From Lacihabitans sp. CCS-44 (GTDB taxonomy: Bacteria; Bacteroidota; Bacteroidia; Cytophagales; Spirosomataceae), in NCBI RefSeq assembly GCF_024343735.1, contig NZ_RJUE01000059.1, positions 1-64,000 of the forward strand: a stretch of 64,000 bases of DNA. The letters run 5' to 3'. Below are positions 42,338-51,008 of the stretch, one piece after another (within the stretch, counting starts at the first letter, position 1; the number at the start of each line of letters is the position of its first letter). A model generated the notes under the pieces. It ran no database searches. It saw only the letters and a program-made list of their open reading frames with translations, and was not told the DNA's origin. The translations under genes and the position numbers were made by a program.

Positions 42338-42817
42338 TTAATTTGAAATTGTGTATACAATATTAGCAGTGTAGGTTTTTGCCGGAATTAAAACTGTCCT
42401 ACCAGTTACTCGATATCTGACAGGAACATTACTCCGTCCAGAACTTAGTCCAACGCTTCCATTATAAAATACTTGAGGCGAAGTAGTAAGGGTAATATTA
42501 CTTGTTGAACCATTAATGCTTCCACCTGACCCCCCAGTTCCATTTCCTCTTCTTCGGACTTGTAAAACCAAAGCCGGATTCCAGTCTATATCGGCCCTAT
42601 GAACTCGAACAGTGTAGCTAGAAAACGAAGTAAAACCCGTAAAACTGACATATGCTTGAGGGTCAGAACTTGTTACATTACCAGTGTAGTTAGTTCCGGC
42701 CTCAGTAAGCGTATTAGCTGCTACTGAAGTTGTCCAACCCTGGGTCACACTTATTGATTGACCAAAACTTCTAAATTGAAAAACCACAAAAAACGATATT
42801 AAAATTAAATGTTTCAT
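42338..42817 (-). CDS. Small secreted subunit-like protein 3 of the chaperone-usher-like locus
   Basis: 159 aa; signal peptide (ILISFFVVFQFRSFGQ), then a beta-rich, Thr/Ser/Gly-rich mature part. It shares with the two larger paralogues a TTSPQ segment and the terminal pattern IVYTISN (VTYTLVDVN and VVYTLADN in the others). A basic patch (VLQVRRRGNGTGGSGG) is unique to it. Start overlaps the previous stop by one base. By analogy with fimbrial operons, a terminal distal gene with a divergent sequence could encode a tip or minor subunit. No adhesin domain is recognised. Confidence 0.65.
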   Translation of the reverse strand: MKHLILISFFVVFQFRSFGQSISVTQGWTTSVAANTLTEAGTNYTGNVTSSDPQAYVSFTGFTSFSSYTVRVHRADIDWNPALVLQVRRRGNGTGGSGGSINGSTSNITLTTSPQVFYNGSVGLSSGRSNVPVRYRVTGRTVLIPAKTYTANIVYTISN

Positions 42818-43344
42818 TAATTGTCTGCTAATGTGTAAACCACCGTGGTGTTTGCTGTTTGATTTCTAATTTGCGAAAAATCTCCTATTCCTAACGAAAA
42901 CGTTAGTTGGTATCCCTGAGAACTACCATCTCCAGTATATGCACCGCCAATACCATTCACTATGGCTTGTGGAGTGCTACTTAAAACTACTGGACTCACT
43001 GGATTACCTCTAACTCCAGCCCCTGAACCAGCCACATTTGCGACATTTACAACGATATTGACACCATAAGGTATCGTTCCAGCCAAATGAGCGGTTATTT
43101 TTCGAGTAACTAAAGGCGGTACTGCAGATGTAAAATTCAACCACTTGGTATTATTTGTTGATGTACTGGTAATCACATTTCCAGCTTCTGTGGGAGCTAC
43201 AAAAGTTAGTGTAAAACTATTTCTATCAGGTGCCAAATCCAGCAAAGAAACACTCGGAAGCGCAAAGCTGACTGTTGAATTGGCAGTATTTTGAGCAAAA
43301 ACCTTACTAGAAAATAAAAGAAATATCAAAAATAATATCCTCAT
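42817..43344 (-). CDS. Small secreted subunit-like protein 2 of the chaperone-usher-like locus
   Basis: 175 aa; signal peptide (ILFLIFLLFSSKVFAQ). The mature part aligns along its length with the 184-aa protein at 46927: SVSLLDLAPDRNSFTLTFVAPTEAG against NVALLDLESSTGKNFNATFEQPTPLEAG, and QAIVNGIGGAYTGDGSSQGYQLTFS against QPIVTGIGSAFTATGPSNGHQLTYS (differences scattered). It ends VVYTLADN. Start overlaps the beta-barrel gene stop (ATGA, 43341-43344), so translation is coupled. Probably a minor subunit of the same fibre. Confidence 0.68.
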   Translation of the reverse strand: MRILFLIFLLFSSKVFAQNTANSTVSFALPSVSLLDLAPDRNSFTLTFVAPTEAGNVITSTSTNNTKWLNFTSAVPPLVTRKITAHLAGTIPYGVNIVVNVANVAGSGAGVRGNPVSPVVLSSTPQAIVNGIGGAYTGDGSSQGYQLTFSLGIGDFSQIRNQTANTTVVYTLADN

Positions 43345-46040
43345 TGTTTTGCACTTATTTTAAACTCTTTATTAGAAAAAAATATCTTTCTTTCGCTTTG
43401 TTTTACTACAAAGTCAGTCTTTGATATCATTTCAGGCTCAATATTAACGATTTTTTCTTTTTCTAACACCTCGTAGCCTTCAGAATTACTTGTGAGCAAA
43501 ACTGTAATCTTCCATTCACCTGGTTTTATTTCTTTAAACGAAAATTCCTGAAACTCGTTTAATTTAGTCAAATAAGACTCTCCATTGTTCTGAATTTTTA
43601 ATAAAATTTGAGGTTTGGGTTTCCCAGCATTCATTGCTTGATTACGCTCATCAATTTCCAGCTTAACTTTGCCTACCACACCGCCAGTTTTGATTAGTGG
43701 TATATTCAGCATGTGTGTAGAGTCAGCTTTGGCCTCGATTTCGAGAGAAGAGCTACTTTCTGGAGTCCATCCTATCATTCGCTCATCTGCAGGAAATGAA
43801 ATATGATATCTCTCGGGTAATATATTTTCAAAACTAAAATTACCTGCCTGATCTGTTAATGATTGATATTGTCCCATCTGCATCATTATGCCACCCAAAG
43901 GCTGCGTATTGTTTAAACCGTAAACCCTGCCCTTTACATTTGAAATCTTCTTATTTTTTTTCAATGGTACATTCAACTTCAAAGAATAATTAAGCGAGAA
44001 AAACATTGTATTCTGGTTTTGAGCGGTAAAACCCGGTAAATATGTCCTTCCGGCTACTGCCCTAAAATTATGCTTTTTTAGATCTAATTCGATAGAAGCG
44101 TCGAGGAAGGTTCTTTTTATGAAAAATTCGTCTGGAGCATAATTATTTCTATACATACAATTAAAGAAATATTTGTTCCTGTGATTTACTCTTAGATTTC
44201 CCCCGAAATAAAACAAGTTTTCCAAATCATTATTTTCATTAAATTTTGACGTGTATTGATGTTCAAAATAACCTCCCACCCATAGCCATTTCTGAATTCT
44301 AAGCATTGGCTGAATAAGCTCGCTCATAGATTTAGAAGAAGCGTTATTGTCTCCTGCTAACAGGTTTACTGCGTTTCCGTATCTAGCTTGTGTAAAAACA
44401 GTAGCCCATTCTGTCATAAAAGAGTATGATATGTTTGCGTACTCTTCCTTGAAATGAAAGTTTGAGGGGACTTGTCTGTCTTCACGCTCCTGTTTGGTAT
44501 AATTCAAGAAAATCATTTGTTTTTTAGTCGGAAATACACTCACAAACAATGTATTAGTTTTGTTTAATGGTGATGTATTAAACGTCAACAAATCTAAAGC
44601 CGGATTGATTCTTGTGTAATTACTATTAATCCCGACAGAAACCTTAGCGTTAAAATTATAACTCAAACTATTGACTATCAATCTACTATTTGTATAAAAT
44701 CCATCAAAGTCTTTACCAGTGACAATAATTTGACTTGAAAAATTAAACTTGGAAAGTTGAAAAATGAATTGGTTATAAAAACCGAAATCATATTTACCTA
44801 ATTTGTTAGAAACGGCTACTTCTGTTTCAATATTTCCATTTTTATTTGAAAAAATAGAGCTTAGACCAACTATAGATGTGCGATAAAAGCCATTGTTTTT
44901 GTACAAACCCTTGTTGGTAAAGTTCGCTCCTATTTTAAAGTTTTCTTTTAATTTATACTCAGCTCCTGCTCCCCAAGAATTTTTTTGTTGCTGAAAGAAT
45001 CTTGCATTTTGATAGAATGCCTTTACATTAAATTTATCAATATTTTTTTGAAGTTGAATACCTCTTCCGAATCTACTAAATTCAGCAAGGTTACTCACTC
45101 TATTAACGAAATCGCCTAGTTTTACATTAAAGTCTTGCTTGTAGTCATATTCAAGAGAATATTGATCATAGCTACCAATTTGGGGGAAATCTTGTTGATT
45201 TGGCCCTCTTATTACAAAATCCACATTATGCTTTTCTTTCACATCAAGAAAACCAGAGCCTTGAGAAAAATATTGCATAGCTCCTTGGTTTTGCCCATCA
45301 AGACCATAATTAAAATAACCAATACCTATTTCAACAGGCAAACGGTGATATAGGTCTACTTTTTTTGGTGAGCTAGAAAACACTGGAATACTTACCGACT
45401 GAAGATATTTTTTTCCTCCAGAAAATTCTTCTAATTCTAAGCTACTGGTAGTCTGCCAATAACTTTCTTTTGTTTTCAGGATATACTGAGAAACCTTTAT
45501 GATTTTTTGTGTATTGGGCAGAATAGTAAGGGTGTCTGTAGTGCTCAACCAGCCTCTATTTGGATTAAGTTTAAATTTCTCAACTGTATTTCCAAGGTTT
45601 TGGATCATATACTCTACATGTAGCGTATCGCCTTCTTTTACAAATTGAGGATGAGATAATTCAGAAAGTTCAATATTTTTAATGTTGTCGATTTGAGCTT
45701 CAGTAATTTTGGAGGCTATAATTATACCTTTCCTAAAAAAGTCTAATTGCAGCTCGTACTTTCCACCAGAGGCAAACTTGGGAGAAGAGAAAGTATATAT
45801 ATATTTTATATTGCCTTTGTTGTCTAGAGCCTCTTTGCTCAATACCAACTGCCAGCTTTCAGGAAGACGGAGAACAGCTTCGATACTGTCTGTTTTTTCG
45901 AAATCTGTATAAACGAAAAGCGTGGTAAACTGACCAGGCATGGCACTTGGCTGAATGTCTGATAAAGAGATATTAGGCTGTTTCTGTGCAAAAACAACAC
46001 TATTTATAAGAAAAAAAGATATGTAAAATAGATTTTTCAA
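43341..46040 (-). CDS. Usher-like outer-membrane beta-barrel protein
   Basis: 899 aa. Signal peptide (KNLFYISFFLINSVVFAQ); about 200 residues of Ig-like strands (20-225, with ADLREGDTLHVEY-type NEW3 features such as HPQFVKEGDTLHVEYMIQN); a long run of alternating strands with aromatic girdles (about 228-690) as in a large barrel; and two C-terminal Ig/prealbumin-like domains from 699 (GRVYGLNNTQPLGGI... QAGNFSFENILPERYHI, then GGVVGKVKLE). The segment LGDFVNRVSNLAEFSRFGRG (308-327) recalls the usher barrel entry. The layout N-domain, barrel, two C-domains matches usher proteins, without a sure sequence match. Starts with TTG at 46040; an in-frame stop upstream excludes any ATG. Confidence 0.6.
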   Translation of the reverse strand: MKNLFYISFFLINSVVFAQKQPNISLSDIQPSAMPGQFTTLFVYTDFEKTDSIEAVLRLPESWQLVLSKEALDNKGNIKYIYTFSSPKFASGGKYELQLDFFRKGIIIASKITEAQIDNIKNIELSELSHPQFVKEGDTLHVEYMIQNLGNTVEKFKLNPNRGWLSTTDTLTILPNTQKIIKVSQYILKTKESYWQTTSSLELEEFSGGKKYLQSVSIPVFSSSPKKVDLYHRLPVEIGIGYFNYGLDGQNQGAMQYFSQGSGFLDVKEKHNVDFVIRGPNQQDFPQIGSYDQYSLEYDYKQDFNVKLGDFVNRVSNLAEFSRFGRGIQLQKNIDKFNVKAFYQNARFFQQQKNSWGAGAEYKLKENFKIGANFTNKGLYKNNGFYRTSIVGLSSIFSNKNGNIETEVAVSNKLGKYDFGFYNQFIFQLSKFNFSSQIIVTGKDFDGFYTNSRLIVNSLSYNFNAKVSVGINSNYTRINPALDLLTFNTSPLNKTNTLFVSVFPTKKQMIFLNYTKQEREDRQVPSNFHFKEEYANISYSFMTEWATVFTQARYGNAVNLLAGDNNASSKSMSELIQPMLRIQKWLWVGGYFEHQYTSKFNENNDLENLFYFGGNLRVNHRNKYFFNCMYRNNYAPDEFFIKRTFLDASIELDLKKHNFRAVAGRTYLPGFTAQNQNTMFFSLNYSLKLNVPLKKNKKISNVKGRVYGLNNTQPLGGIMMQMGQYQSLTDQAGNFSFENILPERYHISFPADERMIGWTPESSSSLEIEAKADSTHMLNIPLIKTGGVVGKVKLEIDERNQAMNAGKPKPQILLKIQNNGESYLTKLNEFQEFSFKEIKPGEWKITVLLTSNSEGYEVLEKEKIVNIEPEMISKTDFVVKQSERKIFFSNKEFKISAKQ

Positions 46041-46074
46041 TGGAAAATGGATTTATGGATAATTTCAAAAAAAT

Positions 46075-46860
46075 CTAATCCAACTCTAAAGAAATATTGG
46101 CACCAAAAAGGTCAATTCCGTTGTCGGTAATGATGATACCCTCATATTTACCTTTTGGAAAACCTAGAAGTTCAACCTCAAAGTCGTTACACTGACTTGG
46201 ATAAACCCGCTTGCCTAAGCCATCTATTGTTTTGATTTTCTGGCCTTTTTCGTCGTAGATCTCCACAAGTACTTTAGTTTTTGTTGAAAAACCTCCTTCA
46301 TTCTTTAATCTAAATCCAAGAACTTTTACTGAGTCTTCCCTTGTGTTAAGTTTTATATCTTCGTAGCTTAGTTTTGGGCTTTGAAATTTACCCGCATCGG
46401 CAATTATTTGTACTGCATATCTTACCACTGAGTTGATTTGAACACCGTTTGCCTCTTCTTCTTTCACGGGATCAGCACCTTCAATCATCAAAACTGTCCA
46501 ATAACTTCCGTTATTCAAAGAGTCTGAACCAGCACTGATGGTATAATATAAGACATACTGCTCGTTTGCCGCAAGAACCTTTTCGTCTACATTGGTAGTC
46601 AGGTATTTATGCAAAGAATAGGGTTGATTCCCTGAGGTACTGTAAGTGATATTTTGTCCACAATAACTTTCTAAGTCTTGCTTATATATCAGGATTTTGG
46701 TAGGCTTAACAGATTCATTCTTGATTTCAATCTTGCCTATCACTTTTTGGCCGGTACCAAAACTATGGGTGTGGGTTAAGCCATTGGTAATTACAATGGC
46801 TGCAAATGAAGAATAACTCGAGAGAGTTAAAAGAATTAGTGTTTTAAGAATATTTTTCAT
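46075..46860 (-). CDS. Periplasmic chaperone-like Ig-fold protein
   Basis: 261 aa from ATG 46860 (signal peptide KNILKTLILLTLSSYSSFAA). The frame extends to an ATG at 46896, but that one sits in the loop of the upstream hairpin. The mature part shows two Ig-like halves: IVITNGLTHTHSFGTGQKVIGKIEIKNES... YVLYYTISAGSDS, and QINSVVRYAVQIIADAGK then DSVKVLGFRLKNEGGFST ... KGKYEGIIITDNG. The VVRYAVQII stretch at the junction recalls the conserved end of domain 1 in PapD-type chaperones. It lies between the first subunit gene and the usher-like gene, the chaperone position. Homology is not certain. Confidence 0.55.
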   Translation of the reverse strand: MKNILKTLILLTLSSYSSFAAIVITNGLTHTHSFGTGQKVIGKIEIKNESVKPTKILIYKQDLESYCGQNITYSTSGNQPYSLHKYLTTNVDEKVLAANEQYVLYYTISAGSDSLNNGSYWTVLMIEGADPVKEEEANGVQINSVVRYAVQIIADAGKFQSPKLSYEDIKLNTREDSVKVLGFRLKNEGGFSTKTKVLVEIYDEKGQKIKTIDGLGKRVYPSQCNDFEVELLGFPKGKYEGIIITDNGIDLFGANISLELD

Positions 46861-46869
46861 TGGAAAGCA

Positions 46870-46914
46870 AAAAAAAATGAAAATTCGGATTGGCATTTTT
46901 AAGCCAATCCGAAT
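46870..46914 (-). terminator. Intercistronic attenuator after the major subunit gene
   Basis: Perfect 12-bp stem ATTCGGATTGGC / GCCAATCCGAAT (46883-46894 and 46903-46914) with an eight-base loop, then TTTTCATTTTTTTTTG on the minus strand. It lies 12 bases after the stop of the first subunit gene. It should end most transcripts or protect the subunit mRNA, giving more subunit than chaperone and usher. Confidence 0.75.
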
Positions 46915-46926
46915 ATAAACAAAATC

Positions 46927-47481
46927 TTAGTTTACATCTACTAAAGTGTAGGTTACAGTTACTGGTGTTGATGCCGCTCTAAGGTTAGCATAGTTAGCAT
47001 CTGCAGCAGCAAAAGAGTAAGTAAGCTGGTGACCATTGCTCGGACCCGTAGCTGTGAAAGCACTACCGATACCCGTTACAATTGGCTGAGCAGAAGTAGT
47101 TAAAGTAACCGCCGTAGTTGGAGTTCCTCTTGTTCCTGCTCCTGTGGTAGCACTTCCAGCCAAAACTGAAATAGTAACACCAGGAACCAGTGCATTTGCA
47201 CTTACGTCTACTCTTCTAGATGTTAAAGTAGAAGGAATGATAGACGAATAATTCAACCATACGGCAGAATTGTCTAAAGGACCACTTACTTTTTGACCAG
47301 CTTCAAGAGGAGTTGGTTGTTCAAAAGTAGCATTAAAATTTTTACCAGTTGAACTTTCAAGATCCAAAAGGGCTACATTAGGCACAACTACAGTGATGAT
47401 GTGGTTGTCTGTTTGAGTATCTTGTGCCGAAGCATTGAATGCCAAGAACGCAATAACTGCAAGACTAAAAATTCTTTTCAT
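46927..47481 (-). CDS. Major subunit-like secreted protein 1 of the chaperone-usher-like locus
   Basis: 184 aa; signal peptide (KRIFSLAVIAFLAFNASAQ). Mature part is beta-rich, low in charge, Thr/Ala/Val/Ser-rich, ending VTVTYTLVDVN. Paralogous to the 175-aa protein and, more weakly, to the 159-aa protein. It is the first gene of the unit and is followed by a strong hairpin, as for the main pilin of fimbrial operons. The conserved N-terminal part of the mature protein (HIITVVVPNVALLDLES) could supply a donor strand. Not DUF4402; some likeness in ending to spore-coat-U-type pilins. Unproven. Confidence 0.7.
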   Translation of the reverse strand: MKRIFSLAVIAFLAFNASAQDTQTDNHIITVVVPNVALLDLESSTGKNFNATFEQPTPLEAGQKVSGPLDNSAVWLNYSSIIPSTLTSRRVDVSANALVPGVTISVLAGSATTGAGTRGTPTTAVTLTTSAQPIVTGIGSAFTATGPSNGHQLTYSFAAADANYANLRAASTPVTVTYTLVDVN

Positions 47482-48656
47482 TTTCTTTTTTTTATATTGT
47501 TAATTTTTACTTTGTATTGAGTGAAGTTCCGAAGAAAACACATCAAATTCACTCAACGTTTTGTTATTAAACGGCTACGAAAATCGTGCCAAATACCTCA
47601 TTACAAAGTATTAAATCTAAAATACACTTTAAGAAATTGTACTTATTAGGTCGAAAGAAGTTGAGTAGAAAATAACAGAGAACCTATAAAAAACTCTATA
47701 AATGACTAATAAACAATACTTTAAATACAGCTCACCTCCTTTTAATTAGTCAAAAAAAAGGTTTTTAGCTGCTCTTTCGTTTTTTTCTTAAAATCCTATG
47801 AAATCATATCTAAACTTCTAAGCAAGACTTTCCAATTGCTGGTAAAACTTCCATTTTAAACAAATCTTATTATTAAAGAAAGGAAAATACAAATTTGGAA
47901 GATGGCGTGCCAACTTTTAAAAAACTAGATTTTTACAGCAAATTCTTGACAAATGTCAAGTGTTTTTTTTCAAATTCTAAAATAAAACATCTAGATGTAA
48001 TGTTTCATAACCTATGATTTCAAAAAAAACATTGGTGTCATTTTCGTTTTCCTCCTCACCAAGTCGAAGTTAACATTAAAACAAGTCCGAAGAAGCGATG
48101 TTCTGAATGAACAAAAAAAAGTCAATTCTTTGAATTTTTTTTGAGGAAAAGAATAATTACCTGCCTTAGAAAATCTCAACATTTTCTTGCCTTTCTGCCC
48201 TGAAAGAAAAATATATCAAAATCTTATTGAAAGGATACATTATTGAAATTTATGCATATTTTATTTGAAAGAAAAACGAACAAAGATTAATTCATAATTT
48301 GCTTATTATAAATAACTTAAGATGATTTTTTTCGCACTAAAATTTTCAACTAGTTCAAAATATCAAAAAATTATTAAGCGGTACACCCCCCTGATGACTC
48401 AGCGTTTTCAGTTGGTTGTTGGTACAAATATTGAGTCGTTTTAATGAAATCGGGAAAATGAAAGTCTATGAAAACTGGGCAATAGTAAAGAGGTTGCAAG
48501 ATTCCAAAATGTGGAAAAAAAACCAAAAATGGAAAAGCCTTTTATTGGAAAGTATCAATGGTTGCGGTTGCTAATTCTTTAAAAATGCCAAAGATTACCT
48601 TAGAAGATTGTAGGCAATCAATTATAGAAAATGAAAATTATAAATGAAGAGAACAC
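47482..48656. other. 1.2-kb AT-rich non-coding region between two divergent surface loci
   Basis: No convincing gene. It must hold the promoters of both the fimbria-like operon (leftward) and the exopolysaccharide-like locus (rightward). Structures: a palindrome with a T run at 47945-47970, and two short open frames near the right end (48458-48574, 38 codons, ending NGCGC; 48558-48647, 29 codons, MVAVANSLKMPKITLEDCRQ...), neither with clear support. The rest shows long A and T runs. Such a long gap is exceptional in this gene-dense window. Confidence 0.6.
47945..47970 (+). terminator. Palindrome followed by a T run in the long intergenic region
   Basis: CTTGACA-AA-TGTCAAG (47945-47960), then TG and eight T. 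It has the form of a plus-strand terminator, yet no plus-strand gene ends here. It could end a small RNA starting in 47500-47900 or be an operator. Confidence 0.4.
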
Positions 48657-50978
48657 ATGAATAAGATTTTTACAAAAATGAACTTGAGTTTTTTAATAAA
48701 ATCTGCAATTGCCATAGGACTAACATTGGCGACAGCAGATTTACTCACTCATATATTGTACGGCAACAAAACATCTTTTGTGATAAATTCAATTAAGCTG
48801 ATTGTGTTAGACTTCGGACTTGGTAGTTTGGTTATTTTGATATTAACTCCGCTTTTCCTTCTTATTTCGCTTATCCATTCATCAGTTGCAAAAGGTATTG
48901 TTTATACTGTTGGCTTTATAGTTTTAATAGCTGGTCTTCTCTTGAATAAGTACTTTGCAACTACACGTTTGTCTTTGGGAAGTGACTTATATGGATATTC
49001 CATTAAAGACATTAAAATGATAGTAAGCACATCATCTGATATTAGTCTGCTGTCATTCTGGCCTCTCGCAGTTTTTATGTTAATTTTTATCGGCTCTCTG
49101 AAATTTCTCAAGGTCAATGAAAAGCAAAGCATGTGGGTGGGAGCAATCTTGGTACTCTCTATTGTGTTCTGTGCCGCAGATTCGTTTTCTAAAAAACCAG
49201 TACATTCTAACCTTTCTTTTTTTGTAAAAGACAGTTTTGACTATCTTCAAAATAACAAAAGTGCAAAGTCATTAACTTGGGATAAGAGCAACCCCTACCC
49301 TTTGCTTAGAGACAACAACCAAACCAAAGATCTCCTTGGCAGCTATTTAGACCTCAAGACCGACAAACCCAATATAGTGATGATTGTAGTGGAAGGCCTT
49401 GGTAGAGATTTTTCTGGTGACAATGCCGAATATCCAGGATTTACTCCTTTTTTGGATTCTTTAGCCTCTAAAAGTCTTAGTTGGTCAAACTTTGTAAGCA
49501 ACGCTGGAAGATCCTATGGTGCTCTACCTTCTATTTTGGGTTCCTTACCATTTGGCAAAAATGGTTTTCTCGATTTAGAAACTTTGCCGGATCACATTTC
49601 ACTAATCAATCAATTAAAAAAATCAAATTATAAAACGGCTTATTTTGAAGGTGGAAATGCTGATTTTGACCGCAAACTAAAATACCTAAATCATGAGGGT
49701 ATGGAAAACATTATAGATGCCAACAACTATGGGGCAGACTATAAAAAAGCATCATCAAAAGATGGATTCAGTTGGGGATATCCCGACTCTGAAATTTTCA
49801 GAAAAGCTTTAAATGACATGACGCCTTTAGCACAGCCAAGGTTTGACTTGATACTCACAATCAGCAACCACGAACCGTTTGTCTTTCCTGACAAAGAAAA
49901 ATACCTCGAAATGGCAGATAAGACGCTAGATGAGAGCGATTATAGTTCCACCAAAAAAAGTATTATTAACAAACACAAAGACATTCTGGCGGCACTTTTA
50001 TATACAGACGCAAGTATAAAAGGGTTCATAGAGAAATATAAGTCAAGTCCAAATTATGAAAATACCATATTCATAATTACTGGAGATCACAGACTCATAC
50101 CTATTCCTCAGAAAAACGAAATTTGTAGATATCATGTGCCATTGATAATTCACAGTCCGATGCTCAGAAAAGCTGAAAAATTTAAAGGTATAAGCTCTCA
50201 CATGGATATTATGCCCAGCATTCTGGCATTGATTAATAATAAATATGGAGAAAAAGCATTGGATAAGGTTCCTTGGATTGGAACTGGATTAAGCGAGTCT
50301 TTAGAATTCAAAAGCCAAAAAGACATTCCATTGTCAAGATACAAAGGGGCTATAAAAGACTTTATATCTGGAAATAAGTTTCTAAGTGATAATACCTTAT
50401 TCGAAATAGGAGAAACATTTGAAATATCTGAGATTAATGATGGTAATGAGAATGAAAAAGTAAGGGATAAGCTGGGGCACTTTCAACAAATAAATAATTA
50501 TGTGACGCAAAACAATAAGATTATCCCTTCAAATCTTGCTCAGAAAAAGGCAAATGTCGCTTCTTTTACAAAGGAACAAATGGTCATCATTGATAAGCAC
50601 CTCAAAAACAAAGCAGAGGAAGATCCATTTATGATTGCTCGCGAAGTTGCCTTTAAAAAACAGTACAACGAAGCTTTGCTGTTGTGCAATTATATCATCA
50701 AAGACAGTCCAAATCATTTTGATTGCCGTACGCTTAAAGGCAGAATCTATGCCTGGAATGGCGATTTTGAAAATGCTGAAACTGAACTGAAAGCAATAAT
50801 TGACCGAAGCCCAAGATACAAAGATGCCTACAGTGCCATACTAGACCTATACTGGTGGAACGACATGCCACAAAAAGCAAAAGATTTGGCAAAAAAAGCA
50901 AAAGACAACATCAGTGATGATGCTGATTTTCAGAAAAGTATAAAAATAGCCATGGACCGTTTCAATAAGTCAATTTAA
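48657..50978 (+). CDS. LtaS/sulfatase-like membrane phosphotransferase with C-terminal TPR repeats
   Basis: 773 aa. Five hydrophobic segments in the first 185 residues, then an alkaline-phosphatase-superfamily domain: metal-binding Glu246 in VVEGLG, probable nucleophile Ser286 in GRSYGALPSILGSLP, and Asp477-His478 in TGDHR. This is the layout of LtaS, BcsG and Opg-type enzymes that move phosphoglycerol or phosphoethanolamine to glycans. After residue 640 come TPR-like helices (KQYNEALLLCNYIIKDSPNHFDCRTLKGRIYAWNGDFENAE). That fusion is unusual. The next gene follows after 30 bases and also has TPRs. Likely decorates the polysaccharide made by the glycosyltransferase at 57784. Confidence 0.75.
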   Translation: MNKIFTKMNLSFLIKSAIAIGLTLATADLLTHILYGNKTSFVINSIKLIVLDFGLGSLVILILTPLFLLISLIHSSVAKGIVYTVGFIVLIAGLLLNKYFATTRLSLGSDLYGYSIKDIKMIVSTSSDISLLSFWPLAVFMLIFIGSLKFLKVNEKQSMWVGAILVLSIVFCAADSFSKKPVHSNLSFFVKDSFDYLQNNKSAKSLTWDKSNPYPLLRDNNQTKDLLGSYLDLKTDKPNIVMIVVEGLGRDFSGDNAEYPGFTPFLDSLASKSLSWSNFVSNAGRSYGALPSILGSLPFGKNGFLDLETLPDHISLINQLKKSNYKTAYFEGGNADFDRKLKYLNHEGMENIIDANNYGADYKKASSKDGFSWGYPDSEIFRKALNDMTPLAQPRFDLILTISNHEPFVFPDKEKYLEMADKTLDESDYSSTKKSIINKHKDILAALLYTDASIKGFIEKYKSSPNYENTIFIITGDHRLIPIPQKNEICRYHVPLIIHSPMLRKAEKFKGISSHMDIMPSILALINNKYGEKALDKVPWIGTGLSESLEFKSQKDIPLSRYKGAIKDFISGNKFLSDNTLFEIGETFEISEINDGNENEKVRDKLGHFQQINNYVTQNNKIIPSNLAQKKANVASFTKEQMVIIDKHLKNKAEEDPFMIAREVAFKKQYNEALLLCNYIIKDSPNHFDCRTLKGRIYAWNGDFENAETELKAIIDRSPRYKDAYSAILDLYWWNDMPQKAKDLAKKAKDNISDDADFQKSIKIAMDRFNKSI

Positions 50979-51008
50979 AAAAATAAAGAAAACGAATCGT
51001 CTAAAAAA

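Noticed and set aside
42338-47481. SusC/SusD-type nutrient uptake locus
   Set aside because: The large barrel has no TonB box or plug of the SusC type, no SusD lipoprotein is present, and the small proteins are not lipoproteins.
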